Shown: positions 12,601 through 25,032 of the stretch, piece by piece
Layout of the letters: every line of letters begins with the position of its first letter
How positions within the stretch are numbered: the first letter of the stretch is position 1
The notes under the pieces: generated by a model
Told to the model about the DNA's origin: nothing
Database searches by the model: none
Seen by the model: only the letters and a program-made list of their open reading frames with translations
Program-made: the position numbers and the translations under genes
Assembly: GCF_022539315.1 (NCBI RefSeq)
Contig: NC_066317.1
Coordinates: forward strand, 41,386,435 to 41,450,434
Direction: 5' to 3'
Origin: Serinus canaria
Lineage: Eukaryota > Chordata > Aves > Passeriformes > Fringillidae
DNA: 64,000 nt

Positions 12601-15271
12601 AAGAGATAAGAGCATGAATTTTACTTACTGCCATGCCATTGTTGGTTTATGTAAATTCTTAGGATTACAAATCTGCAGGTTCAGACTCAAGATACAGTGT
12701 CTGAATTGCAAGTGCTCAACTGTAACAGTATCATGCAGATCCACAAAGGGCAAAAAAAACCAACAAATATTGTCCTTTAACTTTATGTGTGTATAAACAC
12801 ACCGTGCTCCAGAACAGGAAAATTAGCTACAGTATTGAGGAGAACTTCAGTTAAGGGTTCCTGTCCTCCCACCTCCTATTTGGGCTCTGGGCACACACCC
12901 AGACACATTACAGCTGCCTCCTGTGTAGGTGACTTCATTTAGCTCATTTGTTCAAAGATAAGAAGAGTTTGAGTGCTATCAGCTGTAATCCTAAAAGAAC
13001 AAAAGAAGCTGCATGTTGCAGGTACCGTCTCTTATACTAATTACAACACATGGTAATGTAGGCAAGGTTTGGAAAAGATAATAAGTAGCCTTAAACTGAA
13101 ATCTCTAGAGACTATTTTAGTGGCAGTAAGAAGACTAACAATAAATCTGCAGTATTCTTGGTTTCTTTTTTGGGTTAGCTCTTTGTGTCTTGTTTCACAA
13201 AGACTAGAGTAAAGCAATAAATAATCTTGTCAGCAAACAACACAGATCAATAATAATTCAGAACAAAACCAGCATAAGTTTTTCCTTTCAAAGTCGTATT
13301 AACATTTGAATATCAGTAGAGGTCTCCACTCTAGAATATTAAATTTGCATTCAAATACCTGATTATTCATAATCTATATCTTTATGGCTTTATATAGTGT
13401 TGACATATTCTATTCATTATTGCATTATAAAACAATTTGCTATAAAATATTCCCTTTGGGGACAACAAAAAAATTTTAAAATTTTAAAATAAGTAAATAC
13501 AGAAGTCCTTTCTTTTCAGAGAAGAGGTGTGGAAGACCATAGATGACATGGAATAGTATCATCTTTTCATTGTGCTTTATTAATGTGACAGCTGAGCAAG
13601 GAGATGTGCAGTATTATCACTGCTGATTGCCACCTTAAGTTTTACCAAAATGCTGTATTTTGTACTGTCAGCATTTCATATTATGATTTTAGCTCTAGAG
13701 GTCCAATGCTTTCAATAATATTTTATCTCATTCAGTATCATTATTGATGGCCTTACACTTTCATGACAAACCATTTATTGCTCTGAAAGACAGAAAAAAA
13801 TACATTGTGAGATATAGCCTAGTGAATTCTAAATAGAATTAGACATGAAGGCATCAAAGATTGTTTGATTCCATGAATTTTTAACAAATATCTTCAATTT
13901 TCTCTAGAGAATTGAGGACTTGTCTTCACCAACACTAAGGAGGGAAGGAAATGTGTATTAAACACTTGTCTACCCACCTACTGAATATTTTATCTATTTA
14001 ATTGTTTAGTAGGCTGCATCCCACACTCATTTTGATTTTTTTTTTTTTGTCAAATGTTAATATTTTTTTCCTATTTCTATTCTAGAAGCACTGAAACAGA
14101 TGAATTTACATGGCTTTTTGAAGCCATCATATGATTCTTCTACATCATTCGAATGTTTCAAAATAACTACTGGACATGAGAGATGAAAAGGCACCAGGTT
14201 GGTCATACTGGCTCAAAGGTTTAGGAATTCCCTGTGAATTTAAGTAATTGCAGAACGTTGGAACTAGATTTAGGGTACTGAACCACAGTTTGTAAAGAAG
14301 ACAGAGTACTACTACATTTATCCTATATTAAGCATATAAAGTATTTAAGTATTTGTTTTCTTATGTTCAGATTATTAATGTGTGTAAGAGTCTGAAGGGT
14401 TAGAAAAATAAGAATGTTTTTTTCATTGTTCTACCAGAACACTAGCTGTGTGCTTCATGTGTATCCTGAAGTGATTCAAGTCAGTCATCACGTAGCCTTC
14501 CTTAAAATTTAATAAATTGTAAAAATCTACCAAAAAGTTCATGAAAGAAGGTATGTGAAAATATTCAAAAAGCATATCACAATGCAAGTCTTGCTAAACT
14601 GCAGGTACTTTTGAATGTAAATTTTTTATTGGAGAAAATATTCAAGTTTACTATCTGCCAAGACTTATTGTTTTGGGCTTTGGAAGAAACAGAAATAAAG
14701 ATACTGTTTTCAATAAACTTCATTAAACTCATAACCTTGCAAATGCAGAATGCACCTCTGAAGGTTTTTGGAAAGTGCTGGGGCTGAAAGAAGAACTCTG
14801 TGAATTCATGTGGAATTGATCTAAAAAAAATTAGATGTATAAATCTACCTCTGGGTTCTAAACCAGGAGGACAACAAGAACTAGTCCAAATCAGAGGATG
14901 GCTCTGATAGCGTGAGACAATAATTCACAATTTGTAATATTTTTATTCATGAGCAAAGAGAAATTATTCCATTTTCTTCTTTATAGAAGAAATACTGCTA
15001 AGTCTTAAAAGTAAATATAAATTAATTTTGTACCAAGTTCATGCTTCACAACTCATATGGTGATTTATATGCCTAATTTCCTCTCTAACAATTTCCTATT
15101 ACAATAATTTAACTAAAAAGCTCAACCTTATTTATAAATTGAACTGTATGTAATGTTCATTGGTCATGAAAATAGATCCACACTTAATCCTGGAAAGTTT
15201 GTCATCAATTTTTTCCAAAATATTATTGAAGATAAGGCTTTAGTATAACTATTTTTAGCAAGCTTTCCAGT
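9646..15271. other. Gene-free AT-rich DNA
   Basis: No gene, RNA gene or recognisable mobile element is seen. The region is strongly AT-rich, especially 10730-11500, with only short chance open frames. A 14-base T run lies at about 14035-14048, and a small TTTTAAAA tandem lies at about 13472-13490. Confidence 0.65.
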
Positions 15272-15754
15272 TGGAGCACTCAGGAGGGTCTCTGATGGTC
15301 ACACTCCCAATGCCACAGGCTTCCACTGCTGTGACCAAGGTCCCTTCACAGCAGGCAGCTCCAGGGGCCAGAGGGGCCCCACACACCCCACTCACACAGT
15401 CAGACCAGGTTTCCCACAGCACAGTCCCAGGAGCCTTGTTCCATAAAACAATTTATTCACAGCACAGTAACACAGAAAGAGGTTGTGCTGCTGTCTCCAG
15501 TGGGGGACCCCCAACAAAGGAATCTGCAGGCTTTCACACCTTCACAGTCTGAGGGTGCTAAAGTCCCACTCTTCCTCCTGAGTCCTCTGCTCCTTCTGTG
15601 CCTCCCAGCATCCATCCACCTGGCTGGCACCACCAGCTTTCTTGCCTTTTGTAAACCAAATGTTGACAGCTCATGACCTTTTGTCTCAGGCTCCCGCCCT
15701 GAGCTCAAACTGCACCTCCAACAGAGCTACCTGCACCAGATGAGTTCCTCAACA
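15272..15754 (-). mobile_element. LTR-like element (probable solo endogenous retrovirus LTR), family copy A
   Basis: A 483-bp GC-rich island has sharp edges against AT-rich flanks and is bounded by TG at 15272 and CA at 15753-15754, as LTRs are. On the minus strand it carries an AATAAA (plus-strand TTTATT at 15452-15457) in the middle, with a GC-rich downstream part, as expected for a U3-R-U5 order. Its minus-strand 5' third (15755 down to about 15605) matches the plus-strand sequence 62423-62567 at roughly three quarters identity by eye, which shows it is a dispersed repeat. No polypurine tract precedes the 5' end and the flanking five bases do not match, so I see a solo LTR with decayed or absent target duplication. 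The open frames inside (15271-15552 plus, 15457-15708 minus) are shadows of the element. Confidence 0.7.
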
Positions 15755-18700
15755 CTGTGTAAAGATTAGAAATTTATGAAGATAGGGAAAACTTTCCCTG
15801 TTATTTATGTAAAGTGAAAGCGTCTGGTGGCTATACTGACATGTACTTTATGTCTCATACCCAGCACCAATTGCCTGGGTTATGGAAGAAACTCTTCTAC
15901 AAGCAAGTTTATTCTCTTTTTTCAGTTATGGAGTTTCTTTGCTTTCTATGAATCATGAATTCTTAAAGAAAATACTTGATATAGTATTTCCAGTGGTAAA
16001 TCTCCAAAATCAATAGAATAAATTTAGGCATGAATTTGACCCAGTGAGTTCTATTGATCCACTGAAGTTATTGACCTAACAGAATAGAACAGTCTTCCTT
16101 TGACTTGATATTTAATAAAGCATCAAAATTTCCTTCAATACTGAATGCCAGTTTGAGCTGATATTTTGTATCATGGGTTATTGATTTTAAACGTATGTTA
16201 CTGATTAAATCTGAGGTCTTTGAGCAACAGCAGTGCGTGTAAGATCATGGGATAACTCGAGAGAATTCAAGAGACTGGATTGTCTGATTTCCTGTTTAAG
16301 TGGTGGCATCAGATGAGATTGCTCAGGCCTTACCAGGTGAGATCACAAAATCCTCCAAAGATGGGAATTGCACATCTTCTTTGAACAAACTTACCCACTG
16401 CTCTACTGTCCTCACAGTGGAATTTAAAAAAATTATATCCAGTCTGATTCTCTCTTGTTCATCTTTTGATCATGACTCTTGTATGGTCCATTCTGAACCA
16501 CTCATACTGAAAGGGCATGAAGCTAGATGCAACACTCCAGTGGGTCTCTCAAAAGTGTCACATGGAAAGGCATAATCCCTACCTACCTGCAATATTCTCA
16601 ATGTACTTGTGTTTCCCCTCACCATCAAAGTCAATGAATCTCATGGCCCTTTCAATGTGAATATTTTCAATTATAGTTTTTGATTAGAAAGATAGATTGG
16701 AACAGAGAAGGAAACTGATAATTTTTCCTTTTGTCTTTTTTCACTCGGATGCTCCCCAGTCTTTTTTCTTTCCATTTTTATGTGCCTGGCTTTTCTCAAG
16801 TTATTGGTCAAAATGCTATTTTAATATTGATTCTCATATTCAGTTTTTATTTGGATTTTCTTTCACTCATTAATAAATTATAACCAAGTAACCATTTCAT
16901 TAATTATATGTATTTGCTTACATACATATGTATGTACCTGTAATAGACATTATATCTGTTGTCAAAATGTACAAAGAAAAATCTAATAGAATTATTTTTT
17001 AGTATTCTTAGGGTCTTGAGCTGGGTGCAAACTAATGAAAATCTTAAGGTGTTAGGACTTCTGGGAGTAAGGAATGGGACTGTGGAACTCTAAAATATAC
17101 ACAAGAGATCATTAAAAGGTGTGAGGTTTTTATCTCTGGATACCTAGACTAGAAATTGTTTTAAACTGAACCTCCTCTGGCACTCTTGAGGTCCCTGAAT
17201 CTGAAAGAAAAGTATTGAAAACCGCATGACAACTCAGATGAAAACCTCTGACACCAAGATTCCATCCTTTGTTATTGTAAAGGAGACGTTATTACTGGCT
17301 ATCACAATATCTGATGTATTCTCCTGTTTTTATGAGCTAATTTCCTTTTTTTATTTTTCCTTTTTAGTATTTTTGTTAAGTATCTTGACTTTAATTTTTG
17401 TTATAAAAAATTCAAGTTTTTTAATTTTAGAATTTATCCCAACTACAACAAAATATTATCTCAATTACAGGACATTTTCTGGTGCCAAGGGACATAGCAC
17501 ATATTCCACATGCACATAAAAGCAGAGTTTGGTCCTAAATTTTCTTGATGGGGGAGTCTGGCTGGGGTGGGGTTTAACAGAAATACTTCAAATTCTGCAA
17601 GCATGTGTGATAATCTGAGTTTGAGTTCCTTATCTTTCTTATTCATTTGCCTGCTCGTGTACACCTCTAAATTTGAAAACAAATAACTGGTATCAATAAA
17701 TAGGAATTTAACCACAGAATATCTAATAGGATGACAACAGATGAAATCACTAAAATATTTTATGCTAAAAATCTCATCTGATCCTCCATCACCCACATCC
17801 CTCTCTTCCCCAGGCACTATGTCAGAAGAAGGGCTACTGGCATAGGTTAAGGTGGCAGCTACAATGGGTGAGAGCAAAGAATAAAAAAATATACCATGAG
17901 AAAAGAAGAGCTATGTTAGATGAAAATTAAAATAAATTCATAACATATTGACCTAATGTATTCTAAAAATATGACCTTGGTCTACATAATTTCTTTTAAT
18001 TCTTTTCATTATTTTTCTTTCTAAAATGATAGCTAAAAATACGTGGAATTGTTTTTAAAATCTTATTTCACATACTAATTTCCATTCCCTGGACAGGGAG
18101 TTGTTAACAAGGCTTAATCAGACAGTGACCTATTTGCTACAGAATTAAAAAAAATCAAAGGCAATGTTTCAAAACTCAATTAAAAGTTTCTGATTCCCTT
18201 GTGACCTTCCCTTCAAGAGAAAAGAAAAGGATTGTCTTGGTTGGTTTTTTTGGTTACTTTTTGTTGTTGTTGTTAAATTCTCTCTTTGCACACATTAGTG
18301 TGTAAATCATGATTACTGAACTGAACATCTCAGACTCGGGCTCACAAGTTCTTACATTTTTCTCATCACTTTATTTGTAGTTTTATTTGAAGTGAGTCTG
18401 GCCTGCTTTGATCTATAAATTGGTATGGATGTCCTGATATATGTATAATATTTATCAGTTATAGGAAAATGTCCAAAGGGCAAAAGTTTCTGCTTCATAC
18501 ATTATGTAGGTAAAAGATTGGAGTTATAGCTGTGCTGCAAAATCTTAGCCTCTAAATGATTCTGAGCATTTGAGGCAAATTTTACCAGCACATATGGCAA
18601 TGGTAGTAGGTATGGTAATTATAAGCTTTTGAAACTTCCCACATATACCTACTCTTCAGGAGCCTCATGGTAACATTTTTTCAAACCTTATGACAGAATT

Positions 18701-20619
18701 TTGAAAATAGTCCCTTACATGACCGATAAATAGCTTAAAACATGTTCCTACCTATTTATCTACCATTATCAATCCAACAATGTAAACATATACAAGAAAG
18801 TAGGACAAACCATTTGATACATAAGCTAATAATAAACCTTTTCATGGTACATTTTAAAATCTGCCCAAAATAGTGAAGGAAGAAAAATAATGAAGAGGGC
18901 GGGGAGCTTCAGTATTTATTCTTGTTGTACATGTTCATTTCTAGTTTTCAGTTTCTCTGAGGGACAGGAAAAAAATGAAAACAAGTTTTTCTTAAGTTTC
19001 TCTAAGAAGGTAAGGAATTGAATTGGTGCACATCTGTACCAAATTTATGAAGCTTCTAGATTCTGAAACAAAAGCTTAGCTGGAGACTTTGTGAGGACTA
19101 AAATGTCCAAAGGGAAATGCTCTTTGGTACAGAAGGTAGTGTCTGGTGCAAGGTGATGCTGAGGTAAGCTGACCTTACAGCTGCTGATGTAAGGCTGATG
19201 TGTTGTGAGAGCTGCAAAAGCCTAGCTGCAGCAAACCCATGCTACTGGTAATCTGAAGAGACAGGAACCATTACTTTTCTTTGTTATTTTCTTTCCTTCA
19301 AAAAACCTTTATTTCCCTTTACTCGCAATCTCTTTGCCCCTTTTTTCTGTCAGCTGATGCTCAAGCCCTGTCCTAGCACCTAAACTACCTATTAGAGCAG
19401 CAAGTTGTGTATGCTGATTGGAAGGGGTTAATGCATCTGGCAGCTTTCTAAAAGGCTCTTTGCCCTAAATCAGATTATGCCATTAGCAGAGAAGACTGTA
19501 TTGAATTATGGCATCATATTTATAAGGGAATGTTTGAACTCAGAACTTTCAGCAGTTTCATGCTATTCTGAAAATAACATCTTAAGACCAGTGACTGAAA
19601 AGTAACATTAATAAAATCAATAGATATATATAAAAAGTGATGAAAATCCACATTTTTGCTTTAGACTACTCCTTTTAAATGGAAAATGTGGAACCTTCTC
19701 TTTCATTGCACTGGACTACTTAGCAGTATTTCAACTTGCTGGACTGTAACAGAAAAAACAAACAAACAAAGGAAATTGGTCCTCAGGTGAGAAATAAATT
19801 AAAAAAAAAAAAAAAAAGAAGAGAGAGAAAGATAGGAAAAATAAGTCTGAAAAACGTAATTTTAAATCCTAGGATTTCTGTAAAGAAGTCCAAAATATGA
19901 CTTAGAGTATTGAAAGGAGAATATAACAGAGAATCAAGATCTCATGCATGTATTCAGCTCTTCATTATTCAGTGAGCTGAAATACTCCTGACCCCAAATG
20001 ATGAAGGTACAGAGGTCACTGCAGAAACTTTCCAGTTCTCCATAATGAGTTAGCTCTGGGTCAGCTGAGCTTATTAACTGTGGCTCAGCACTTTCCTTGC
20101 TATGCTCACTGTGGCTGCTCTGAAGCCTCGGTGAGGATGCTTGCTCTGCCCCTGAGTACTCCAGCAGCAGAGCTTAATAGGTTGAGCAGAGAAGTAGCCT
20201 GGGCCTGAGGTTCCCACAGGGCTAAGCCAGTCTGATAACCTGCCTGCAGCTGAGGATCAGTGGATCTGTGTACTTGGCATGTCTAGAGATAATAAATCTG
20301 CCTGAACTTGGTGGCCTTCCAAGGAAAATAACTGAAATGTCTCTGAAGCACAGAGACATTCTACCCATTAAAAAAAAAAGCTGCCTTTAGCAGCAGCATA
20401 TCCATGTTTGTATGGTGTTTATCTCCTCTCATAGTACTGCCTGGCCCAAGGAGTCCTTGTAGCTTGAAAATGGCTTAAAAAGATTTCAAAATTGAGTCAT
20501 TTCTTTATGTCTTTTTGAATATAAAAGCTTTCACATTCAGAATGATATGTTTTAAACAACTGATCCCATTCTAGAAAATGTTTTAAAAAATCTTGAACAT
20601 TCTACAGGAAACACAGATG
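15755..20619. other. Gene-free region with simple repeats
   Basis: No gene is seen. An 18-base perfect palindrome of TACA/TGTA steps lies at 16919-16936. A T/G-rich tract with TTG triplets lies at 18236-18276. A short AAAC run (19755-19768) is followed by A17 and a GA-rich tail (19801-19832). The block at about 20030-20290 is GC-richer than its surroundings, with an AATAAA near 20290, and may be an old repeat, though I cannot assign it. The 138-codon minus-strand frame at 17461-17877 has no recognisable domain. Confidence 0.6.
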
Positions 20620-20805
20620 GAGACTATTAACAATAGTGTGTAGTGACAAGACAAAGGGGATTGGCTACAAAGTGAAAGAGTTTAGATTTAGACTGGATAT
20701 TAGGGAGAATTCTTTCCTGTGAGGGTGGTGAGACATTGGAACAGGTTGCCAATAGAAGTTGTGACTGTCCTTGGAACACTAAGAAGGGTTCAAGGTCAAA
20801 TTAAT
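20620..20805 (+). mobile_element. CR1 LINE fragment, sense orientation
   Basis: The stretch TTTAGACTGGATATTAGGGA, then a CTTTCCTGTGAGGGTGGTGAG segment and GGAACAGGTTGCC with GAAGTTGTG, follows the well-known order of the 3' part of avian CR1 (end of the reverse transcriptase frame and start of the 3' untranslated region), read on the plus strand. The match starts around 20620 and breaks down after the GGTTCAAGGTCAAATT segment near 20805. The true CR1 3' terminus is missing, so this copy is truncated at both ends and has no coding capacity. Confidence 0.9.
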
Positions 20806-23800
20806 TGAACCGAGGATACAGATGATATCATCAAAAATGTTAAATATTAGTGAAAATATCTTTATATTGCATTTCTGTGAGATGTAGTATTAGAAATTCA
20901 TTTCATGAAAGAACCTTTACCCCAGGCATCAACATATGCCAATATGTTTTAACTGATGAGAAGGAAAGAGTAAAAAGCAACTTTTCCACAAGCCTTTAGC
21001 CTATGGATGCAAACACATTCCTTCACTGAAATGACTGAAACACATTGTAGATGACATTTAACTATCAATTCTGAAATCTTAACAAATGACATTTTTAGTA
21101 CAGTTGACATATTTAGGTTTGTTTTCTAAAGAGCTTTCCTTAGTGATCTAACTTGAGGAGGAAAGTTTTGGATACATCCTAAAGCATGACTTCCAGGAAA
21201 AGTAAAAAATAACTCTTTCCTTTAAAAAATTCCTTTGAAATAAGTTTACACCATAGAAAGAATATTTTAAAACAGTCAGTTAACTCAGGACAAGAGCTTC
21301 TTCTTAATTTATCAAGACATTGGAAAAAAGCAGCCCAAAGCAAGATGCTTTGTACTACACAATACACATAAAACTTTCAGTCCTGTTTCTCAGGCATTCT
21401 ATTTGGGATTTTTTTTTTATTAGTGTTATCATACCTAAAAATTAAAGTATCATATATCCTCAGATAATACTGCACTATGATTTTCCACATGGATAGATTA
21501 AAACAAATTCAAAATCATGCTTCTAGGTGATTCTCTGTATATCAAGACATAGGAGGATTGTAAAGAAAGCAGTAGCAGAGAATCTGTCAGATAAAATATG
21601 TCAGAGAACAACAATAACACCTTTGAAAGATGTAAGATTTCTCAAAACAGCCAATATGTGACAGCACTTAGTATAGTGAGCATGCAGCATTAAATGTAAA
21701 GAGCACTCAAAGTGTTTGTTGGCTTAGTGTTTCTCTCTGCAGGGGAAGTCACCTAAAGGGCCAAATCCAATCTTTGTGTATGGATATCAGAAAGAATCTT
21801 CAGCTCTGGAGAGGAGATAGCAGCAAGCCTATATCTTATGAGTAGTTCAAAACTGTGCACCAGAGTAAAAACTACATATAGTAAGTAGAGCTCTGAGAGT
21901 AAAATAAGAAAACACTCCATACCAGACTGAATGAATCTTCAGCATGCTCATCTAACAAATCTTTGGAAACTCTAGAATTTCTGAAGCTTTCAAATGCAGC
22001 TGAATCACAACAATTCTTTTCCTCCAAAAATTCTGTATCTTTGGCAAAAAAAAAAATATATTAAAATTATTCTTGAAAGGAACTGTTAAAGATTACTGAG
22101 TAGATGGGTGATTAAGGAATTCACTAGACAAAATGGAGAAATTCTAAGAACTTATTTTGCTCAGCTGAGTGTAGTATTTCTCAGATCACAGCAATGAAAC
22201 AGGAAGAAAAGCAAAAGGGCAGGTGAGTGTCCAAAGAAAAATATAATTTTGTATTAAGAATGCATTTTCATCTTCCTTTAAGACATTAAGTTTGAGAACC
22301 TTTCCCTAAGGATCAATAAGTAAATGATCAAAGTCCAAAAAATCCAAAAATAGAGGTAAATTTAGCTAAATATGAATTTTTATATAGAAAAAGGCCTTCA
22401 GTTTTTCTTCTGGGAGCATCATCTAAATGATCCTTCAAGTTACATGGCTTATGCTAGACAAAACTGTTTTGATTCTCAGGCATCAGTAACTAGTATGAAT
22501 TCAAACCATATATGAGTGTTACACAGAGGAATGGCTGGGTAAATGCTGTTTTTCTTTTGTGCCTTTTTTTTCTTTCAATTAACTTTCTTTTTAGATAACT
22601 GTGTGATGTCTGAGTCTAAAATTATTAGCTGAAATAAGATATGAAAGCAGTCATTGCATCTAGTAATAACTCTGCCTTCCAGCTCTTTTGGCAAATGCAA
22701 AAAAATTGCAGCATGAATTAAATCTAGGCTTCTCCCTTCATAACTGTAAATTAAACAGTTCTGACAAAGCACAGATACTGAAACCACTGACAAAGCAAAC
22801 TCTGGGCAGATATCACATACTACCAGCTTTGCCAAAATGAATATGAACAAAGATGCTTATGCTAATTTATGTAAAAGATTAAAACTAAGCAACTACAGAA
22901 AGATTAGGAATTAAAATGTTGAGAGGAAACTTATTTCTAAAATGGTAGAATAGCTGTTCTGCACATTCTAAGATCTTGGGCTTCTGTTACCAATTTTCTG
23001 GTTTGTCGATCATTGTCCAAAGGTTCAGCTGAAGAAAAAGGTAGCTGCCCCCCTGAATGGAAAAACTAAGGACAAGGAGTGACAGTGTAAGTCTATGACA
23101 GGTTAACAAACCAATTTGCCTTATTTTTGATGCAAACTAATGAAAAATAGGTAAATGCAAGGTTTTGGAAGCTTAAAAGTGAATTCCTCCCTGCTGAGGA
23201 GGGAGAGAAAAAAAAAGCCTCTAAATTCATTCTCAATTTAAAGTGAAAGAGAAAAACTCTTTTCTTCTTTTCCTTCCTATTAAAATCATTGATCTCATTC
23301 CTACATAATTGGTTACTTCATTACAACAGCCTTATAGTACAATAATGCTATTCTATGGAAGAACATTATCATATCATGATTTAGACAATCTGGGAGTGCT
23401 AAATAATAAAGGACATTAGAAAGGCATAAACAAGGAATACTCTTAGAATGGAATTTCCATATGGCCTTGGCACTGCTTATGAACAGCATGAGGGAAGATA
23501 CAAATGCATTGAGAAATAGGTTGACAAGTGGGAAGGCAGGGTGATGAGTAGTAGAGAAATGGACAAAGCCAAGTCTCTGGAGTTCATAACAGGTCATACT
23601 GTCACTGCAAAGCACAAGGACTTAGTTACCTGTAACTGCATGATAACTGCTGGCATCTTATCTATCTGCTTCCACATGGACCCTTCATTTACAGAGCACT
23701 TCAGCCCACAGAGATGAATTGCTGCTTAGTTAGGGTTTAGCAGCAACTTTCTCAGCAGGAGATGTATTTGACCTATCCAGCTTTTCACATGCAGCCAAAA

Positions 23801-24990
23801 GATTAAGACTTTCCGTAGATGCACTAAATCTCACCTGTAGCTGCAATTTGCATCAGCATTTCCATTCATTCTCTGCTTTAATCTGTAGCCAAACACTGTT
23901 CTCTGATTTAGGGAAAGCAAACTATTTTCAGTTCACCTTTAGAGTCATACACAGTATTAAATTTCCTCCTTGACTTGAATGGAGTCCATAATATTACTAT
24001 ATTTTGTGGAATGCCTTCCTGTCAGTGTGCTTCTCAGACACTAGTTTTCCCCAACAGCTCAATGATTAATTATTTGATGCTTTACTGATACTGCAGGCAT
24101 GTAAAGGAAGTCAGAAACTTTTAGCATTTGATTCCAAGATTAATAAAAGACAGTAAAAGTAACAGGATGTGAGTATGTATCCATTTGGATTTAGAATATA
24201 TATTATGCAATACCATAAAGAATTTGATTGTGAAGGGGTATTAATTAAAATTCAAGGCAATTGGAAAGGTTTGGTTAAAAAAAGGGAGTGGTGAGAAAAA
24301 GGACAGAATTTCTGTCAGTTATGTCATGATATGACTCCCAATGTGGAAAAATGTATATCAATGTCCCATCTGCTCAAAAGAGATAGCACAATGTTTTTGA
24401 GAGAAAAAGAAAGGGCTGATGAGAGCCTAAGGAGAAAAAGGTGGCAACAGCCAAACAAATGCAGAACTTGAGGCTCAAGTAATGCTTGGCCTCAACTTGT
24501 CTCTGCAACTTAACAATAGCTCACAAGTGATAGGATTTGTCTTCAAATCTGAATAAGAAATAAAATCCTGAAGTAACTTCTGTAACCACATGCTTCCTGG
24601 AAGGCAGGTGACAGGCAAGGTTGCGCTGTTATGATGTGAAAAATCATGTCTCATTTAGGTCATTAGCATCACAAAAAGGAAGCAGCAAGATCAGCTGAAC
24701 ACTGACTGAGGAAGGAGTGTAAACTATAGCTTGAGGACTGGAGGGCTGCTGGGAAGTGGCTACATACAAAATGAAGCAGCAGTGAGCTTTTTCTGCCCAC
24801 ACCCACCACTGGTGCTGTCAGGATGACTGTGTTAATGCATGGGCTTTTCTACTTTTTGCCAATAGAAAAGGACTCTGCTGTGTTAAAAAATATGCAGGAT
24901 TCTAGCTGCAGAGAGAGCAGAATATTAGGAAGACTTGGAATAAACATGCTCTCTTTGGATAAATTTGAAGTGCTCTAAATACGATAAGAA
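20806..24990. other. Gene-free AT-rich DNA
   Basis: No gene, RNA gene or recognisable mobile element is seen. Open frames such as minus-strand 22575-22850 and 23313-23615 lack known motifs and have no supporting splice or promoter context. Confidence 0.65.
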
Positions 24991-25032
24991 TGTGTCTGGG
25001 TGTGGGTGTGGGTGTGTGTGGTTGTGTGTATG
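24991..25032. repeat. GT-rich simple repeat with GGGTGT units
   Basis: The plus strand reads as alternating GT interrupted by GGG runs at 24998-25000, 25004-25006 and 25010-25012, then a GG at 25020-25021. This is a mixed (GGGTGT)n and (GT)n microsatellite. Three G3 runs plus one G2 fall just short of the usual four-G3 quadruplex rule. Confidence 0.85.

Noticed and set aside
15271..15708. Overlapping frames on both strands (93 and 83 codons)
   Set aside because: They lie inside the LTR-like element and reflect its GC-rich composition, not genes.
16919..16936. Perfect 18-base palindrome of TACA/TGTA steps
   Set aside because: It is a short dinucleotide-like simple repeat that is palindromic by composition.
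17461..17877. 138-codon minus-strand frame
   Set aside because: No domain or composition typical of a protein, no splice or promoter context, length within chance expectation.
19793..19817. AATAAA followed by A17
   Set aside because: The gap is only two bases, unlike a real cleavage site, and nothing gene-like lies upstream; a simple A-rich repeat is more likely.
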